Shown here in pieces: positions 35,556-47,239 of a stretch of DNA of 64,000 bases (within the stretch, counting starts at the first letter, position 1; each line of letters opens with the position of its first letter). The notes below the pieces were generated by a model, which saw only the letters and a program-made list of their open reading frames with translations, was not told the DNA's origin and made no database searches. A program made the translations under genes and the position numbers. This DNA comes from Hemibagrus wyckioides (lineage: Eukaryota; Chordata; Actinopteri; Siluriformes; Bagridae). The stretch spans positions 24,422,876-24,486,875 of the forward strand of contig NC_080717.1 of assembly GCF_019097595.1 (NCBI RefSeq). Direction: 5' to 3'.

Positions 35556-36232
35556 GGTTTAGGCCACGCCCACTTTCACACAGTACATCAACCAGAATAG
35601 ATTCTGGATGAAAACAGACTTCACTAAATAAGACTCATAGCTTTACTTCTCCAGATACCAACCAGGGTCTAGGCCTGGCTCTGTGTGTGTGTGTGTGTGT
35701 GTGTTTTACATTTCTCTCCTGAGAGATAAAGAGATGACCTGCAGCCTTCAAACTCGCTCTCTCTCTGAATCAATACGTCGCGGTTGGCTTGTCTACAGCT
35801 TACAATTCAACCTGCTCCACTCCTGATAATGTGTGTGTGTGTGTGTGTGTGTGCACAACGGAAAAAAAACAACATAACCGACCGTCTTTAACGTTAAAAA
35901 TATATGAGTAATATGTTAGTTTGTTATTAAACTAACTTCAGTAATGAGTTCAGCCTGGTCCTGGATCTGTCTGTTGCCATGGTTACCGTTAATGCTAATA
36001 GCTAATAGCGACGAGGTGAACATCTCTAGCATCGATAAAGGTGTCTAAAGGATAAAGGTTACTCTGCTGAGGAAGACAACACCTTCATAATGAAAACAAT
36101 TCATCACCTTGACTTCCTGCGGGACTTTTAGAGAAACGTCTTTCTGAGCGCAGCAGCGAACATCTGGATTAATGAAACGAGTCCCAAAACAGCTGGACTG
36201 TTCTGTTAGCACTTATATCGGAGAGAGAGAGA

Positions 36233-36240
36233 GAGAGAGC
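36233..36240. repeat. Short (GA)n
   Basis: Part of a 20-bp GA run at about 36222-36240 in unique sequence. Confidence 0.5.
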
Positions 36241-36497
36241 AGGAATCCAGGCGATGCCACAGTGACACAGTAAAACTGGATGGGAGAAGCTTACTGTCTC
36301 TCTCCCCTGTCAATCACAGACACGAGCCAATCGTAGAGGAAGAGGGACATAAAATCATTTTAAATGATAATTTAATAAATTTGAGTTATTATAAAGTTTC
36401 ATAAGTGTAAAATTTGTATAAAAATTTATTCATTAATGATTAAAAATGGATAAACAAATGAGAGAATATTAGTAATTAATATTTATGAATTGTCATT

Positions 36498-37180
36498 TAC
36501 CATATTGTCCCGAATATAAGACGTCCCTGATTATAAGACGACCCTCCCTTTTCAAAGTGTACCTTTGGGAAAAATGCATTTTGAAGACCAACTCTTGTCT
36601 TTTATAAAGAAAATGCTTTAATTTGAAAATAATTTTCATCTGGCATAACTTATAACCTGCAGTGCATCTGGATTTAATAACAGTTGTGCATCTCATTGTG
36701 AAAAAATACATAGCCTACCAATATTTCATTAACAGTAGAAGTCTGCCTCAGAGAGAAAAATAACAGGCGTGATTGGATAACAAAGTGTAATTAATAATAG
36801 TGCAATAAACATATTGCAACAAACAGTAGAGCAATAATCAGAAGTGCAATGAACTGTTTTATCTTGCCAAACTTGGCTCCTCAAATCATCATGTCATTTC
36901 TGTCAGTCAGTCTATTCCACAAGCTCAGTCTCCATCCAGCCTTTTTTTCTGAGCACGAACGAAAATTTCAGCGGGTATTGCCTCTTTGGGTACCGTCTTG
37001 CGCTTTAAAATCACGTACGGGGGGAGTTTGGTCCCGTCAGCGAGACACGCTAGCATGACGGTCCTATTTTTGCGAGTGTATTGACGTGTAAAAGTCTAGA
37101 GCTCGAATATAGGACGACATCATTTACTGAGATGCATTTCCGTGAAAAAAATATCATCTTATATTCGGAACAATACGGTA
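36498..37180. mobile_element. Non-autonomous TIR element (683 bp)
   Basis: The left end TACCATATTGTCCCGAATAT, continuing AAGACG, is mirrored by the right end (reverse complement TACCGTATTGTTCCGAATAT, then AAGATG), with four or so mismatches over 26 bp. A second TATAAGACGACCC motif follows inside the left end, and CGAATATAGGACGACATC lies inside the right. The internal DNA has no transposase signature. ATTTA occurs at both flanks and may be part of the target duplication. Superfamily is unassigned. Confidence 0.75.
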
Positions 37181-37405
37181 TTTAACCAGTCAATTAATTA
37201 ATCGATTTAATAACTAATTATAATCATTACAAATAATTATAATTTATGCATTACAAATTCTATTTAAAATAACACAATTTGGCAATAGTTTTAGCTTGAT
37301 TTAGCAAACAAATGTGTAGAACTATATCTCTAACCTAATATCTCTATATCTAATATCTCTATAATTCTAACCCAGACTTTTCCACAGAACAGATTCTAGA
37401 CTGTC

Positions 37406-37406
37406 T

Positions 37407-37461
<55 letters not shown>
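37406..37461. repeat. (GAAA)n microsatellite
   Basis: About 13 AAAG units. Confidence 0.95.
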
Positions 37462-37526
37462 AGTGAAATGTCTTCACGATTACGGTGCAGCCAGACTGCT
37501 GTCTCTGTGGCTGAAGGATAGAAACT

Positions 37527-37864
37527 GTGTGTGTGTGTGTGTGTGCTGCACTGCAGCCATGAAGGTTGATTTCACATCCGTGCTGCTGGTGGAGAATTAA
37601 ACGGCTTCCAGTGCAGATCGACTGAACCGCCAGCGTAATCCATCAGCTGTACCGAAAAATCCTGCTGCGTTTCACCACAGGAGCAACACCAACACTCTGT
37701 ACACACTGAACACACACACACACACACACACACACAACACACACACATGCACATAGACGCACACACATACAGCACAAGGGCACACAGACATGCACACAGA
37801 CCTCCACACACATACACACTTGTGCGCCTGTACACAGACACACACGTACACACACATACAGCAT

Positions 37865-37902
<38 letters not shown>

Positions 37903-37905
37903 ACA
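37527..37905. repeat. CA/TG tracts
   Basis: (TG)n at 37528-37544, (CA)n at 37710-37735, an interrupted CA array at 37738-37905. Stop-free Cys/Val frames here are artefacts. Confidence 0.9.
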
Positions 37906-37996
37906 TACACACAGCTCTCCTGCTTTTAATGTACTACTGAATCTGATCTAGAAGCTGCGAGTCTCAGAGACATACAGCATCCGAACAGGGTTTCTA

Positions 37997-38220
37997 TAGC
38001 AACAGCTCCTTCACAGAGACGTGTACAGTTCAGTATCATTGAGTTTTCCAGAAGGAGTCTCCAGTGTCAGAGCGACGTCTCCATCAGAGCTGAAGCTGCA
38101 ACTCGCTAGCGTGACTTTTATTTTGTTTTATTCTCCTCCAGAAAGAGAAAACGGAGAGAGACGGGTGAAGGAACAACGTTTACAGCTGCTATAACAGAGA
38201 GAAACAGGAAGATGACCCTG
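37997..38220 (-). repeat. Dispersed repeat copy (GGAGACTCCTTC family)
   Basis: The minus strand carries GCTCTGACACTGGAGACTCC and CTGTTGCTATAGAAAC, two hallmarks of a degenerate dispersed repeat. It is seen also at 4414-4640, 41347-41640, 44588-44690 and 61783-61905. Confidence 0.6.
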
Positions 38221-38725
38221 AGGATAAAGCGCTAGTGCAGGAGTTTATCGAGAATATTCCACGCTAGCAGCTAAATGCCGCTGTTAGCTTAGCCCTCCTG
38301 TAGCACAGAAGATTGGATTCCGTGAGTATTAGATATTAGATCATTCACTAAACGCTAACAAATACTTTGCAGGATAACAGGAAATAAAAAAAGAAATAAA
38401 ACTCGGCATCACAGCAGTTTAGCTTCAGTTTCTCCGGCAGCTTTGCAGATTAAATAAAATCATAACAGCCGAGCAAGGGAACGGGTCCAACGCCGGCCTC
38501 GGGTTTTTCCACGTCCAGGATCCAAATTACCCGAAATGAAGAGCATCAGCATTAATCAGTGACTTTCAGGATGACGAGTCGTTAGGAGATTACTGCGGGT
38601 TTAAACAGCGGAGTTTATTTCGAAGCGTGGATAAAAATCAGCGTATGCTAAACAGGAAGCTTGTTAGCATATGTGGATATAGCTGTCAAGACGCTAAATA
38701 ACTGTTGTGTCTGTGTATTGAATAC

Positions 38726-38756
<31 letters not shown>

Positions 38757-39790
38757 TATCACATGGCTCTGCATAGCCACACAGGTGGCTAATTGCTGAC
38801 AAGAGGCTGTAGGATTCAGGAGCGTGTGCCAGCGAGGCCATTAGAGGCAGAGAGGACAGGTGCTAACGCCTCCCGAGCTCCAGCTTGGACCCGAACTTCG
38901 TGTCCCACTGCATTAGCAAGGCTTTTCTTGGAACGTTAGCGCGGTGCGAGAGCCCACGCCAGCAGGAGAGAGGCTCGCCTTGGCTAACGCACAGACAAAC
39001 TGCAGGCTAGCGTGTTTACTTTGCTCTCGTCAGCGGCTCTCCCTCAGGTGCTGCCTGTGAGCTGAAATGAATTGTTTTTACTTCCCCCTCGTCGAAGTGG
39101 GCAGGAACTAATGCTAACAAGCGCCGCGGAGCTCTGACAAGTACAGAGGAGGAGAAAAACAGGAAGAGATTCTTCATGCTAAGGTTTTTTTGTTTTACAG
39201 GAATTTACGGACCATTACTGCCATCATTCTTTAATGGATTCAGGAAATGACATCACCACAACCTTTTTCTCATCGCATGTTTATCTCACCAATGCTAGTT
39301 TAGCAAAATACAGAAACGCGGCACAAAGTAGCTACTAGGTTACTTAGTGCTAGTAGTAGGTTAGCTTAGCTTAGTTAAAGTTAGCTATCAGAAAAAGGTT
39401 TATGCTAAGGTTTAGCTCCCTTTTTACCTCTGTTTTAAATAGATCATTTTGTCAGTTTACAGATCACCCCAGTGATGCTAAAGCAGGAAATGACATCATC
39501 AGGTTTTTTTCCCTCCACAAATTAATCCCATCATTGCTAGTCTCAGCACTAAGTAGCTGCTTAGCTTAGCTAGCGTTAGCTATCTGAAACAGGTAGCTGA
39601 GCAAGTTCACAGGAACGAGAGCTGACCCTAGGCAGATGATTGTACAGTGGAAATAAATCCGCACGCTGAATTTAGCGACTTCCGTCACGCATGAACATTT
39701 GACTGCGTCGCTGATTTAGAAGCTGTTTCCTACCTGGATCTGATCTCATTTTAAGAATTTTAAGAATTAGTATTTCTTTAAAGATGGGGA
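38221..39790. other. Unique intronic block
   Basis: Mostly unique sequence with GCTAGC-rich stretches (for example TTAGCTTAGCTTAG at 39361-39376) and a (TG)n/(GA)n tract at 38729-38756. The part 38760-39060 is GC-richer, with ordered sequence and no repeats, and may be conserved non-coding DNA. No gene recognised. Confidence 0.45.
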
Positions 39791-39799
39791 ATGATGGAT

Positions 39800-40330
39800 T
39801 TTTGGGTCACGAGGTGAAGTATTGAGAAAGCATCTGGTGAAGTTTGGGAAGTCAATGAGGAAGTGAATGAGGAAGTGATGAGGATGTGATGAGGAATTGA
39901 TGAAAAAGTGAACGAGGAAGTGATGAGGATGTGAATGAGGAAGTGATGAGGACGTGATGAGGAAGTGATAAAGTGAATGAAGAAGTGAATGAGGATGTGA
40001 TGAAGTGAGGAGGATGTGAATGAGGAAGTGATGAAAAAGTGAATTAGGCAGTAATGAGGATGTGATGAAAAAGTGAATGAGGAAGTGAATGAGGACATGT
40101 TGAAAAAGTGAATGAGGAAGTGAATGAGGACATGTTGAAAATGTGAATGAGGATGTGAATGAGGACATGTTGAAAATGTGAATGAGGAAGTGATGAGGAT
40201 GTGAATGAGGACATGTTGAAAATGTGAATGAGGAAGTGATGAGGATGTGAATGAGGACATGTTGAAAATGTGAATGAGGAAGTGAATGAGGAAGTGGATG
40301 AGGAAGTGAATCAGGAAGTGATTATAAGGT
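39800..40330. repeat. Imperfect 12-bp minisatellite
   Basis: Units of the GTGAATGAGGAA type mixed with GTGATGAGGAT and ACATGTTGAAAA, with a higher-order unit of about 54 bp in the 40080-40270 part (GAGGACATGTTGAAAATGTG repeated). The minus frame Ser/His/Phe-rich reading is an artefact. Confidence 0.92.
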
Positions 40331-41346
40331 GAGAGCTGTGATGACTGAGGAGGGGAGACCTCCGGTGGTGTGGAGTGGAACTGCGAGATGAGACGCTGCA
40401 CTCGTCTTCATGAGGAAGCAGGAAGTGTGAGATTGGGATTGTTTTTATCCTCTGTGCCTTAAAGCTATTAAAGCTAAATGTTTTTCTGTAGTTCCTCATC
40501 CCAGACTGCAATAGAACCAACAACAAACTGAGGACACACACACACACACACACTACAAATAGAATAGAATAAAATATAGTAGAGAAATATTTATCAATGA
40601 GTATATAATGGAAACAGAAACTATGTGTAGGTGTAAAATGTTTTATATTTTATATGTTATGTAACTATAAACTTATTTAAAGTGACATATTGTTTGCTGA
40701 TGAGAGCGTGAACTGCCACATTGACATATTGACAGGAATTCCTAGTTTGGAGGCATATTTTACTGTTTAGTTTTTCCACTGGAAAATTCTTGATTAGCAT
40801 TAGATGAGTAAGATGAGTGACGTGCACACGGTTTGCTAACACATGCTGGTTCTGGGGTTAAGAATATATTAAATGCTCTATTTTTAAAAGATCTAGCCAG
40901 AGGTCTAACACACCAGTAGGTGCCGCGAGGGACGACGGGAGGGACCCATAAAGATGGAAATGAATCTTCGGTCAGAGACAGCTAGCAGTGTCGCGCGCTA
41001 ATGGAAAATCCGATAAGGGCAAAGGTCTGGAACTTTCAGCCAGGTTTGAAATACGGTGGAATAAGAGAGGGAGCATCCTGGCGCCAGCTGACAGGAGGCC
41101 ATTAAGTGTTAGAGTGTAAAACGTTAAAGAGAGCATTGTTAAAAACAGTGAAACATGTTAATGAGACCATTAGCACACTGACACACGAGAGAAAATATCA
41201 AATCCACCACGAGCTAGGACTCTGAAGATGATTGTTTTCCCATAACACTGATTTATTCCTCATTTACCGCAACAATTTTTTACCATATCAATAAAACATA
41301 ATACTTTTTCCCGTTTTTAAATTTAGTTCCTGTTGTCACTTATGTT

Positions 41347-41640
41347 ATAGCAGCTATAAACAGTCATTCCCTCTCCAGCCAAACTTTACCCCCCCCCCTC
41401 TTTTCTCTCTCTCACTCTCTCTCTCTCACTCTCTCTCTCTCACTCTCTCTCTCTCTCAGATGATCTCCTAAAGATAAGACTTTCTTCAAAGCACCGACTC
41501 CTTCCTCTTCACCATTCCTACTATTTTTAATCCATTTATCATTTAACAGCACAGCCGTACAAGTTGTTGTGAATGAGCTGTTGCTATAGAAACCGCAGGA
41601 CTAACGTCAGACTAATCAGAATCCAGAGGAATCCATCAAC
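41347..41640 (+). repeat. Dispersed repeat copy with internal TC tract
   Basis: Contains GCAGCTATAAACAGTCATTC, TGAGCTGTTGCTATAGAAAC and ACTAATCAGAATCCAG, hallmarks shared with other copies in this window. It is interrupted by a C-run and (TC)n at 41390-41458. Confidence 0.6.
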
Positions 41641-42084
41641 AGCCGCATTTAGAAAATGCTAATGTGCCACCGCCAGCTTTCATTCATTTCCAGCATTTAT
41701 ATTTTAGAAAAGAGTTGAAGGTCGAGTCAACGATGCATCTATCACCGTCATCTCCAACCATCACTCCTTCCTTCCCTCCCTACCTCCGCTAACGTGCCTC
41801 TGTATATCCTCGCTGATGAATAATTGAGGAAATGGCGCGTGATTACACAACAATTACTCTCAACACCTTAAAAAATTCAAAGGGCTCCTCATGAAACATT
41901 AAGACGGCCGAGTTCTCATTAGCGTGAAGCTTGAGGGAAAGAGAACTCAGAAGACTGGAGATAAACAGGACAACAGCGTGGAGAGCAGGACACACGGCCT
42001 CGCGCTATTCTTAGGGTTTAGCCTACATAAGGGTGTGCATTAAAATGTATAGTGGAGATTTAAAGGGCATGATGTGGTTGAAAA
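41641..42084. other. Unique block, candidate non-coding element
   Basis: The part 41770-41960 is ordered, repeat-free sequence with several ATTA/TAAT cores (GATGAATAATTGAGG, GATTACACAACAATTAC). It has no coding signature and is marked as a candidate conserved non-coding region on appearance only. Confidence 0.35.
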
Positions 42085-43270
42085 ATGCAGGCCTCCTTCA
42101 CTGACACTGACACACAGGCCACGGTTCCTTCACCGACACACAGGCCATGTCTGCTTCATAGACACTGACACATAGGCCACGCCTCCTTCACTGACACTGA
42201 CACACAGGCCACGGCTCCTTCACTGACACACAGGCCATGTCTGCTTCATAGACACTGACACACAGGCCATGCCTCTTTCACTGACACTGACACATAGGCC
42301 ATGCCTCCTTCACTGACACTGACACACAGGCCACGGCTCCTTCACTGACACACAGGCCATGTCTGCTTCATAGACACTGACACATAGGCCACGCCTCTTT
42401 CACTGACACTGACACATAGGCCACGCCTCCTTCACTGACACTGACACACAGGCCACACCTCCTTCTCTGACACTGCCACACAGGCCATGCCTACTTCACT
42501 GACACACAGGCCACGCCTCCTTCACTGAGACTGAAACACAGGCCATGCCTGCTTCACTGACATTAACACACAAGCCACACCTCCTTCACTGACACTGACA
42601 CACAGGCCATGCCTCCTTCACTAACGCTGACACACAGGCCATGACTCCTTCACTGACACTGACACACAGGCCACGCCTACTTCACTGACGCTGACACACA
42701 GGCCATGACTCCTTCACTAACGCTGACACACAGGCCATGCCTCCTTCACTAACGCTGACACACAGGCCATGACTCCTTCACTAACACTGACACACAGGCC
42801 ACGCCTACTTCACTGACGCTGACACACAGGCCATGCCTCCTTCACTAACGCTGACACACAGGCCATGACTCCTTCACTGAGGCTGACACACAGGCCATGC
42901 CTGCTTCACTGACATTAACACACAAGCCACGCCTCTTTCACTGATACTGACACACAGACCACACCTCTTTCAATTAAACTGACACACATGCCACGCCTTC
43001 TTCACTGACACACAGGCCACACCTCCTTCACTGACACTGACACACAGGCCATGCCTCCTTTACTAACACTGACACACAGACCACGCCTCCTTCACTGACA
43101 CTGACACACAGGCCATGCCTCCTTCACTGACACACAGGCCACACCTCCTTCACTGACACTGACACACAGGCCATGCCTCCTTTACTAACACTGACACACA
43201 GACCATGCCTCCTTCACTGATGCTGATACACAGGCCACGCCCCCTTCACTGAGATTGACACACAAGCCTG
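42085..43270. repeat. 26/32-bp minisatellite, inverted relative of 18560-19350
   Basis: About 40 units reading GGCCATGCCTCCTTCACTGA then CACTGACACACA, with short units that lack one CACTGA. Its reverse complement contains CAGTGAAGGAGGCATGGCC, which matches the core of the array at 18560-19350. The two arrays are therefore the same family in opposite orientations, about 23 kb apart. Confidence 0.94.
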
Positions 43271-44334
43271 TTCTATATCTTGTTCCGTATGTTGATTAGC
43301 TCCCACTGACCAATCAGAGTGTGTTATTCAAATGAGCATCTCATCCCACATTAAACTAAGGGATTTCTTTTCATGGCTGAATTAAAGAACCACATCTGAA
43401 GAAGATCTAAACCTTCATCTACCTTTGGTCTGGTTTTATTTAAATACTCTTTTATTTTCTGAACAAATTGCTTTGCGATGCACTTTTAACAGACGTATAA
43501 TTTGCCTTTTATGTAAAAGTTAGTGAAGCCGCATGTGTTCTGTTTCATCATCAGTTCTGATGAAGCAGCATCTGCTGGGCTGAAGAAACTCCTCTGAAAC
43601 TTTTCCTCTGTAAAGAAGTAACTTCAGAGTCAGCACAGTCCAATTTGGAGCTTTGGATGTGGAGTAATTGGCCTCATCAGAAGATTCTGCTGAGTTTTCT
43701 CTGTTCCCTGCGGCGTAAAGCCTGAGACGACCTGCTGCGAGTTTAGGAGTTACATAAACATGCCGTGAGCACTAGCCCCGATCACTCGGAGCCACAGAGC
43801 TCCGCCCCTTTTCTAGCCTTTTTTTTTTACAGTATTGAAGTACAGGAGCACATCCTCAGATCATCTTTTATTTTTTAAGAACGTCTGACCTTCAGTATCT
43901 GCTGAGATAACAAGCCGCACCCCGGGACTTGTCGCTGAGAGGTTTTCTAATCCTGCTAAATGCAGGCTATACATGCTAATCATACCATCATGCTAGCTTT
44001 ATTCACTGATTATTCGACTTATTCTTCTACACATTTAAATATTATGGCTAAGATTTGAGTAGTACATGAAAACTAATTAAAATTAATTATGAGATCATTT
44101 ATATTATAAGATAATTGATGAATTTTTGTTATTCATAAAAAATAATTTTTAGTCAAATATTAAGTACCAAATATTAAAAGCAATAAGAGTTAAATTAATT
44201 TAAATATGAATATATTAAAATGATTGAGATTAAATATTAAACAGGAAAAATAAAATATTGAAATATTGAAATAATAAATGAATTCATATAATGCATACTC
44301 AGTTATAAAAAAATGCTAATCAATCATGTGTTAA

Positions 44335-44335
<1 letters not shown>
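43271..44335. other. Unique and AT-rich intronic block
   Basis: Unique sequence to about 44000, then AT-rich DNA. The fragment CTGACCAATCAGAGTGTG at 43307 recalls the dispersed repeat family. No gene seen. Confidence 0.5.
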
Positions 44336-44380
<45 letters not shown>

Positions 44381-44384
44381 GTTT
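44336..44384. repeat. (AAAT)n microsatellite
   Basis: About 11 AAAT units. Confidence 0.95.
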
Positions 44385-44587
44385 TTTAATGTGTTTAATT
44401 CTACTTTACACTAAAAGGGGTTCTGGGGACGTTGTGCTATGTTATGGGAAAATAATCAACAACAGGATTTTTTATAAGAGCACAATAGGATTGTTCCTTA
44501 AAAATGAGTCACTAACATTTTAGAAGATATAAAAGGCCTTCTCTCATCAGCTTCATGTAGCCAGGTAAATGAATCGTAAAGTTCCAG

Positions 44588-44690
44588 CACTCGCTCTGAC
44601 TGGTACAAAGTGCTGACACTGGAGACTCCTTCCACACAGTGAAGGAGCTGTTGCTATAGAAACGCTAACATCTAGAGAAAGAAGCAGCAG
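44588..44690 (+). repeat. Dispersed repeat copy (GGAGACTCCTTC family)
   Basis: Contains GTGCTGACACTGGAGACTCC and GTGAAGGAGCTGTTGCTATA followed by GAAAC. This copy contains the closest match to the 41-bp core amplified at 6697-7670 (which appears there reverse-complemented). Confidence 0.65.
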
Positions 44691-44699
44691 GACTCAGTA

Positions 44700-45843
44700 G
44701 TGCGGTATGATGTTCTTCAGCATTCGTGACATCTGAATGACCCCCTGGCAGCTCAGAGAAGAAATAATGGACCAATTTAACGCTCAGGATTTAACGTTTA
44801 ATTCGCTGTTCTTCAGTTTAGTGGCCTGTTTGTCTATTCAACTCCCTGCGCTTCGTATTAACGCTAAGTCCAAATGAAACGCGTCCTTCTTTTAAACACA
44901 ATCGCCTGGAGGAAGCTCTGTAGCACATGGCACTGAGTCAAATGACCTTGTACACACACACACAAACACACACACACACAAAATGCTGGCAACAAAAATG
45001 TCAGTTTATTAGCTTCATCTGGAAATGCAGCGCAGTCTTTAGTAAATGTTCATTACCATTTTAATTGGCTGCTTAAAGATAAACATAATTATAAGTCCGG
45101 TGGCTGGAACGCGCATGTTTAAGCACTGTCTTGTTCCGCCAAACAGCTGTATGTTCACTCACACATGAGCGGTTTATCTGTGGCGCCGTATGGAAAAACC
45201 GAGACGAAAGGAAAATCTCAGCAGTTTCGTCTCTCGGCTTAAAAACTAAGTCGTAGCTCACGTCACGAGTCCTGTTCGGATAATGGAACCGTGTCATCAC
45301 AAGCTAAGTTTTAATAATAATAAAAATATGTCCAGTATGTGAGGGGGAGGTTCAGCTAGGCGTGATGCTGCACAGCTCCTCCATCATTAATGTATGCTTC
45401 GAGTCAAAGTGTCCTCGGGACTCGTGGTGAAGATGGCGGCAGATGGAGGAGGAGGCTGCAGGAGATGGAAAAACAGGACGGGTTCGAAACGAAACAAGGT
45501 CCTGGAAGCGAAATGAAAGCGCAGAGCGGCAAAATAGCCACGTGAGCGTATGTACGCAATCTTTACTTGCAGCACCCGAGACATATAAAAATACTGAAAT
45601 GCAAATGGTTTGTTTTCAGCATCAGCATTCAAACCTCGTAAACACGAGCACCAGAACAGGAAGAATATATTTCTCCATTTTAGTTTTTTAGCATTATCAT
45701 ATGCTAGCAGGTACGTTTCACTAGCATGGTCAGATGGAATTTCAGATTCTTCTTCATTATTAGCTTCTGTTGTGTTTATTGTATTGTTGATGACTTCAGT
45801 CTGTTGGTTTAGATCATTTCACCAGCTGAAGGAATGAGAATCA

Positions 45844-45845
<2 letters not shown>
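44700..45845. other. Unique intronic block
   Basis: Unique sequence with a (CA)n tract at 44953-44980. Open frames near 45073-45837 are short, overlapping on both strands and without recognisable domains. Confidence 0.5.
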
Positions 45846-45881
<36 letters not shown>

Positions 45882-45952
45882 TTCTGTCTCTCTCTCTATC
45901 TCTTCCTGTCTCTTTCTCTGTCTCTCTCTCTCACTCTCTCTCTCTCTCTCAT
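45846..45952. repeat. (TC)n microsatellite
   Basis: TC dinucleotides with TCTG and TCTA interruptions. Confidence 0.93.
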
Positions 45953-46059
45953 CAGGATTCACTCAGCGCTCTGTAGACTGACACCTCGCCCTGGTCTCAC
46001 CTCACACTGGTGGTGAAGATCAGGTGATTCGCTAAAACAGACAGTGACAAACGACGTCC

Positions 46060-46150
46060 TGCAATCAAGCGTGAAGCGATCGGAGAGAGGGAAGCGAGGG
46101 AAGTGATGGGAGCGATCGGAGAGAGGGAAGCGAGGGGAGCGATGGGAGCA
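46060..46150. repeat. Short duplicated GAGAGAGGGAAGCGAGGG unit
   Basis: GCGATCGGAGAGAGGGAAGC occurs twice (about 46076 and 46110), followed by GGGAGCGATGGGAGC, a small local tandem duplication. Confidence 0.75.
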
Positions 46151-46547
46151 TGGACTCGAACTGCGGCGAGGAAACGGCGGCGTTTCATCAAGGCTCGATT
46201 CTGATCTGATGGAATTGTGTGTGTGTGAAATATGGCAATATTACAGTCACGTCTGGTCGTCTGGAACGTAGAGAACCTTTAGGTCCTGTGAGATACAGCT
46301 GTCTGAGAACACTCAGAAATTTCTGACAACTTTGGTTAGAAAGTTTTACTCTCCGAACCGTTTTCCAGGGTCAGCAGGTGACAAGCAGCTTGGAGTTTCC
46401 AGGCTCTGGTTTTATTTATAATGCTTCTATATAAAGATTTCTGAGTTACTGCTGTTAGTGTGTTTACACTAGTTACAGTCTGATACTCTATTAGTAGCTA
46501 CAGAAATATATATCTACTAACAACAACACACCTACATCACTGTTTAT

Positions 46548-47232
46548 TCTCTGTCTGTCTGTCTGTCTGTCAGGCTTTCTTTCGGTCTGTCTGCCCACAT
46601 GTCTGTCTGTCTGTCTGTATGTCAGTCAAACAGTCTGTTTGTCTGTTTCTCTGTCTGCCTGTCAGACAGTGATTCTTTCTGTCTGTCTGTCAGTCAGTCA
46701 GTCTTGCTGTCTGTCTGCCAGTCAATTAGTCTCTCTCTCTATGTCTGCCTGTCAGTCAGTCTTTCCTTCTGTCTGTTCAGTCTCTCTGTCTGTCTGCCTG
46801 TTTGTCTGTCTGTCAGGCTTTCATTCTGTCTGTCTGCATGTCTGTCTGTCTGCCTGCCAGTCTATCAGTCAGTCTGTTTGTCTCTGTTTCTTTGTCTGTC
46901 TGTCAGTCAGTCTTTCATTCTGTCTGCCCACATGTCTGTCTGTCTGTATGTCAGTCAAACAGTCTGTTTGTCTGTTTCTCTGTCTGCCTGTCTGTCTGTC
47001 AGTCAGTCAGTCAGTCAGTCAGTCAGTCTGTCTGTTTTTCTATCTGTCTGTCAGTCAGTTTTTCTTTCTGTCTGTCTGTCAGTCAATCAGTCTGTCTGTC
47101 TTTTTCTCTTTCTCAGTCTGTCTGTCTTTTTCTCTTTCTGTCTGTCAGTCAGTCTTTCCTTTTGTCTGTCTGACTGTCTGTCTGTCTTTCAGTCTTTCTT
47201 TCATTCTGTCTGTCTGTCAGTCCTCTGTCAGT
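46548..47232. repeat. (TCTG)n / (TCAG)n array
   Basis: About 685 bp of CTGT and CAGT tetranucleotides with internal higher-order duplication: GTCTGTATGTCAGTCAAACA occurs near 46613 and 46945. Stop-free Cys/Leu/Ser frames are repeat artefacts. Confidence 0.93.
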
Positions 47233-47239
47233 TCCATTA

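Noticed and set aside
42085..43270. Independent satellite unrelated to others
   Set aside because: Reverse complement shares the CACTGAAGGAGGCATGGCC core with the 18560-19350 array, so it is treated as the same family.
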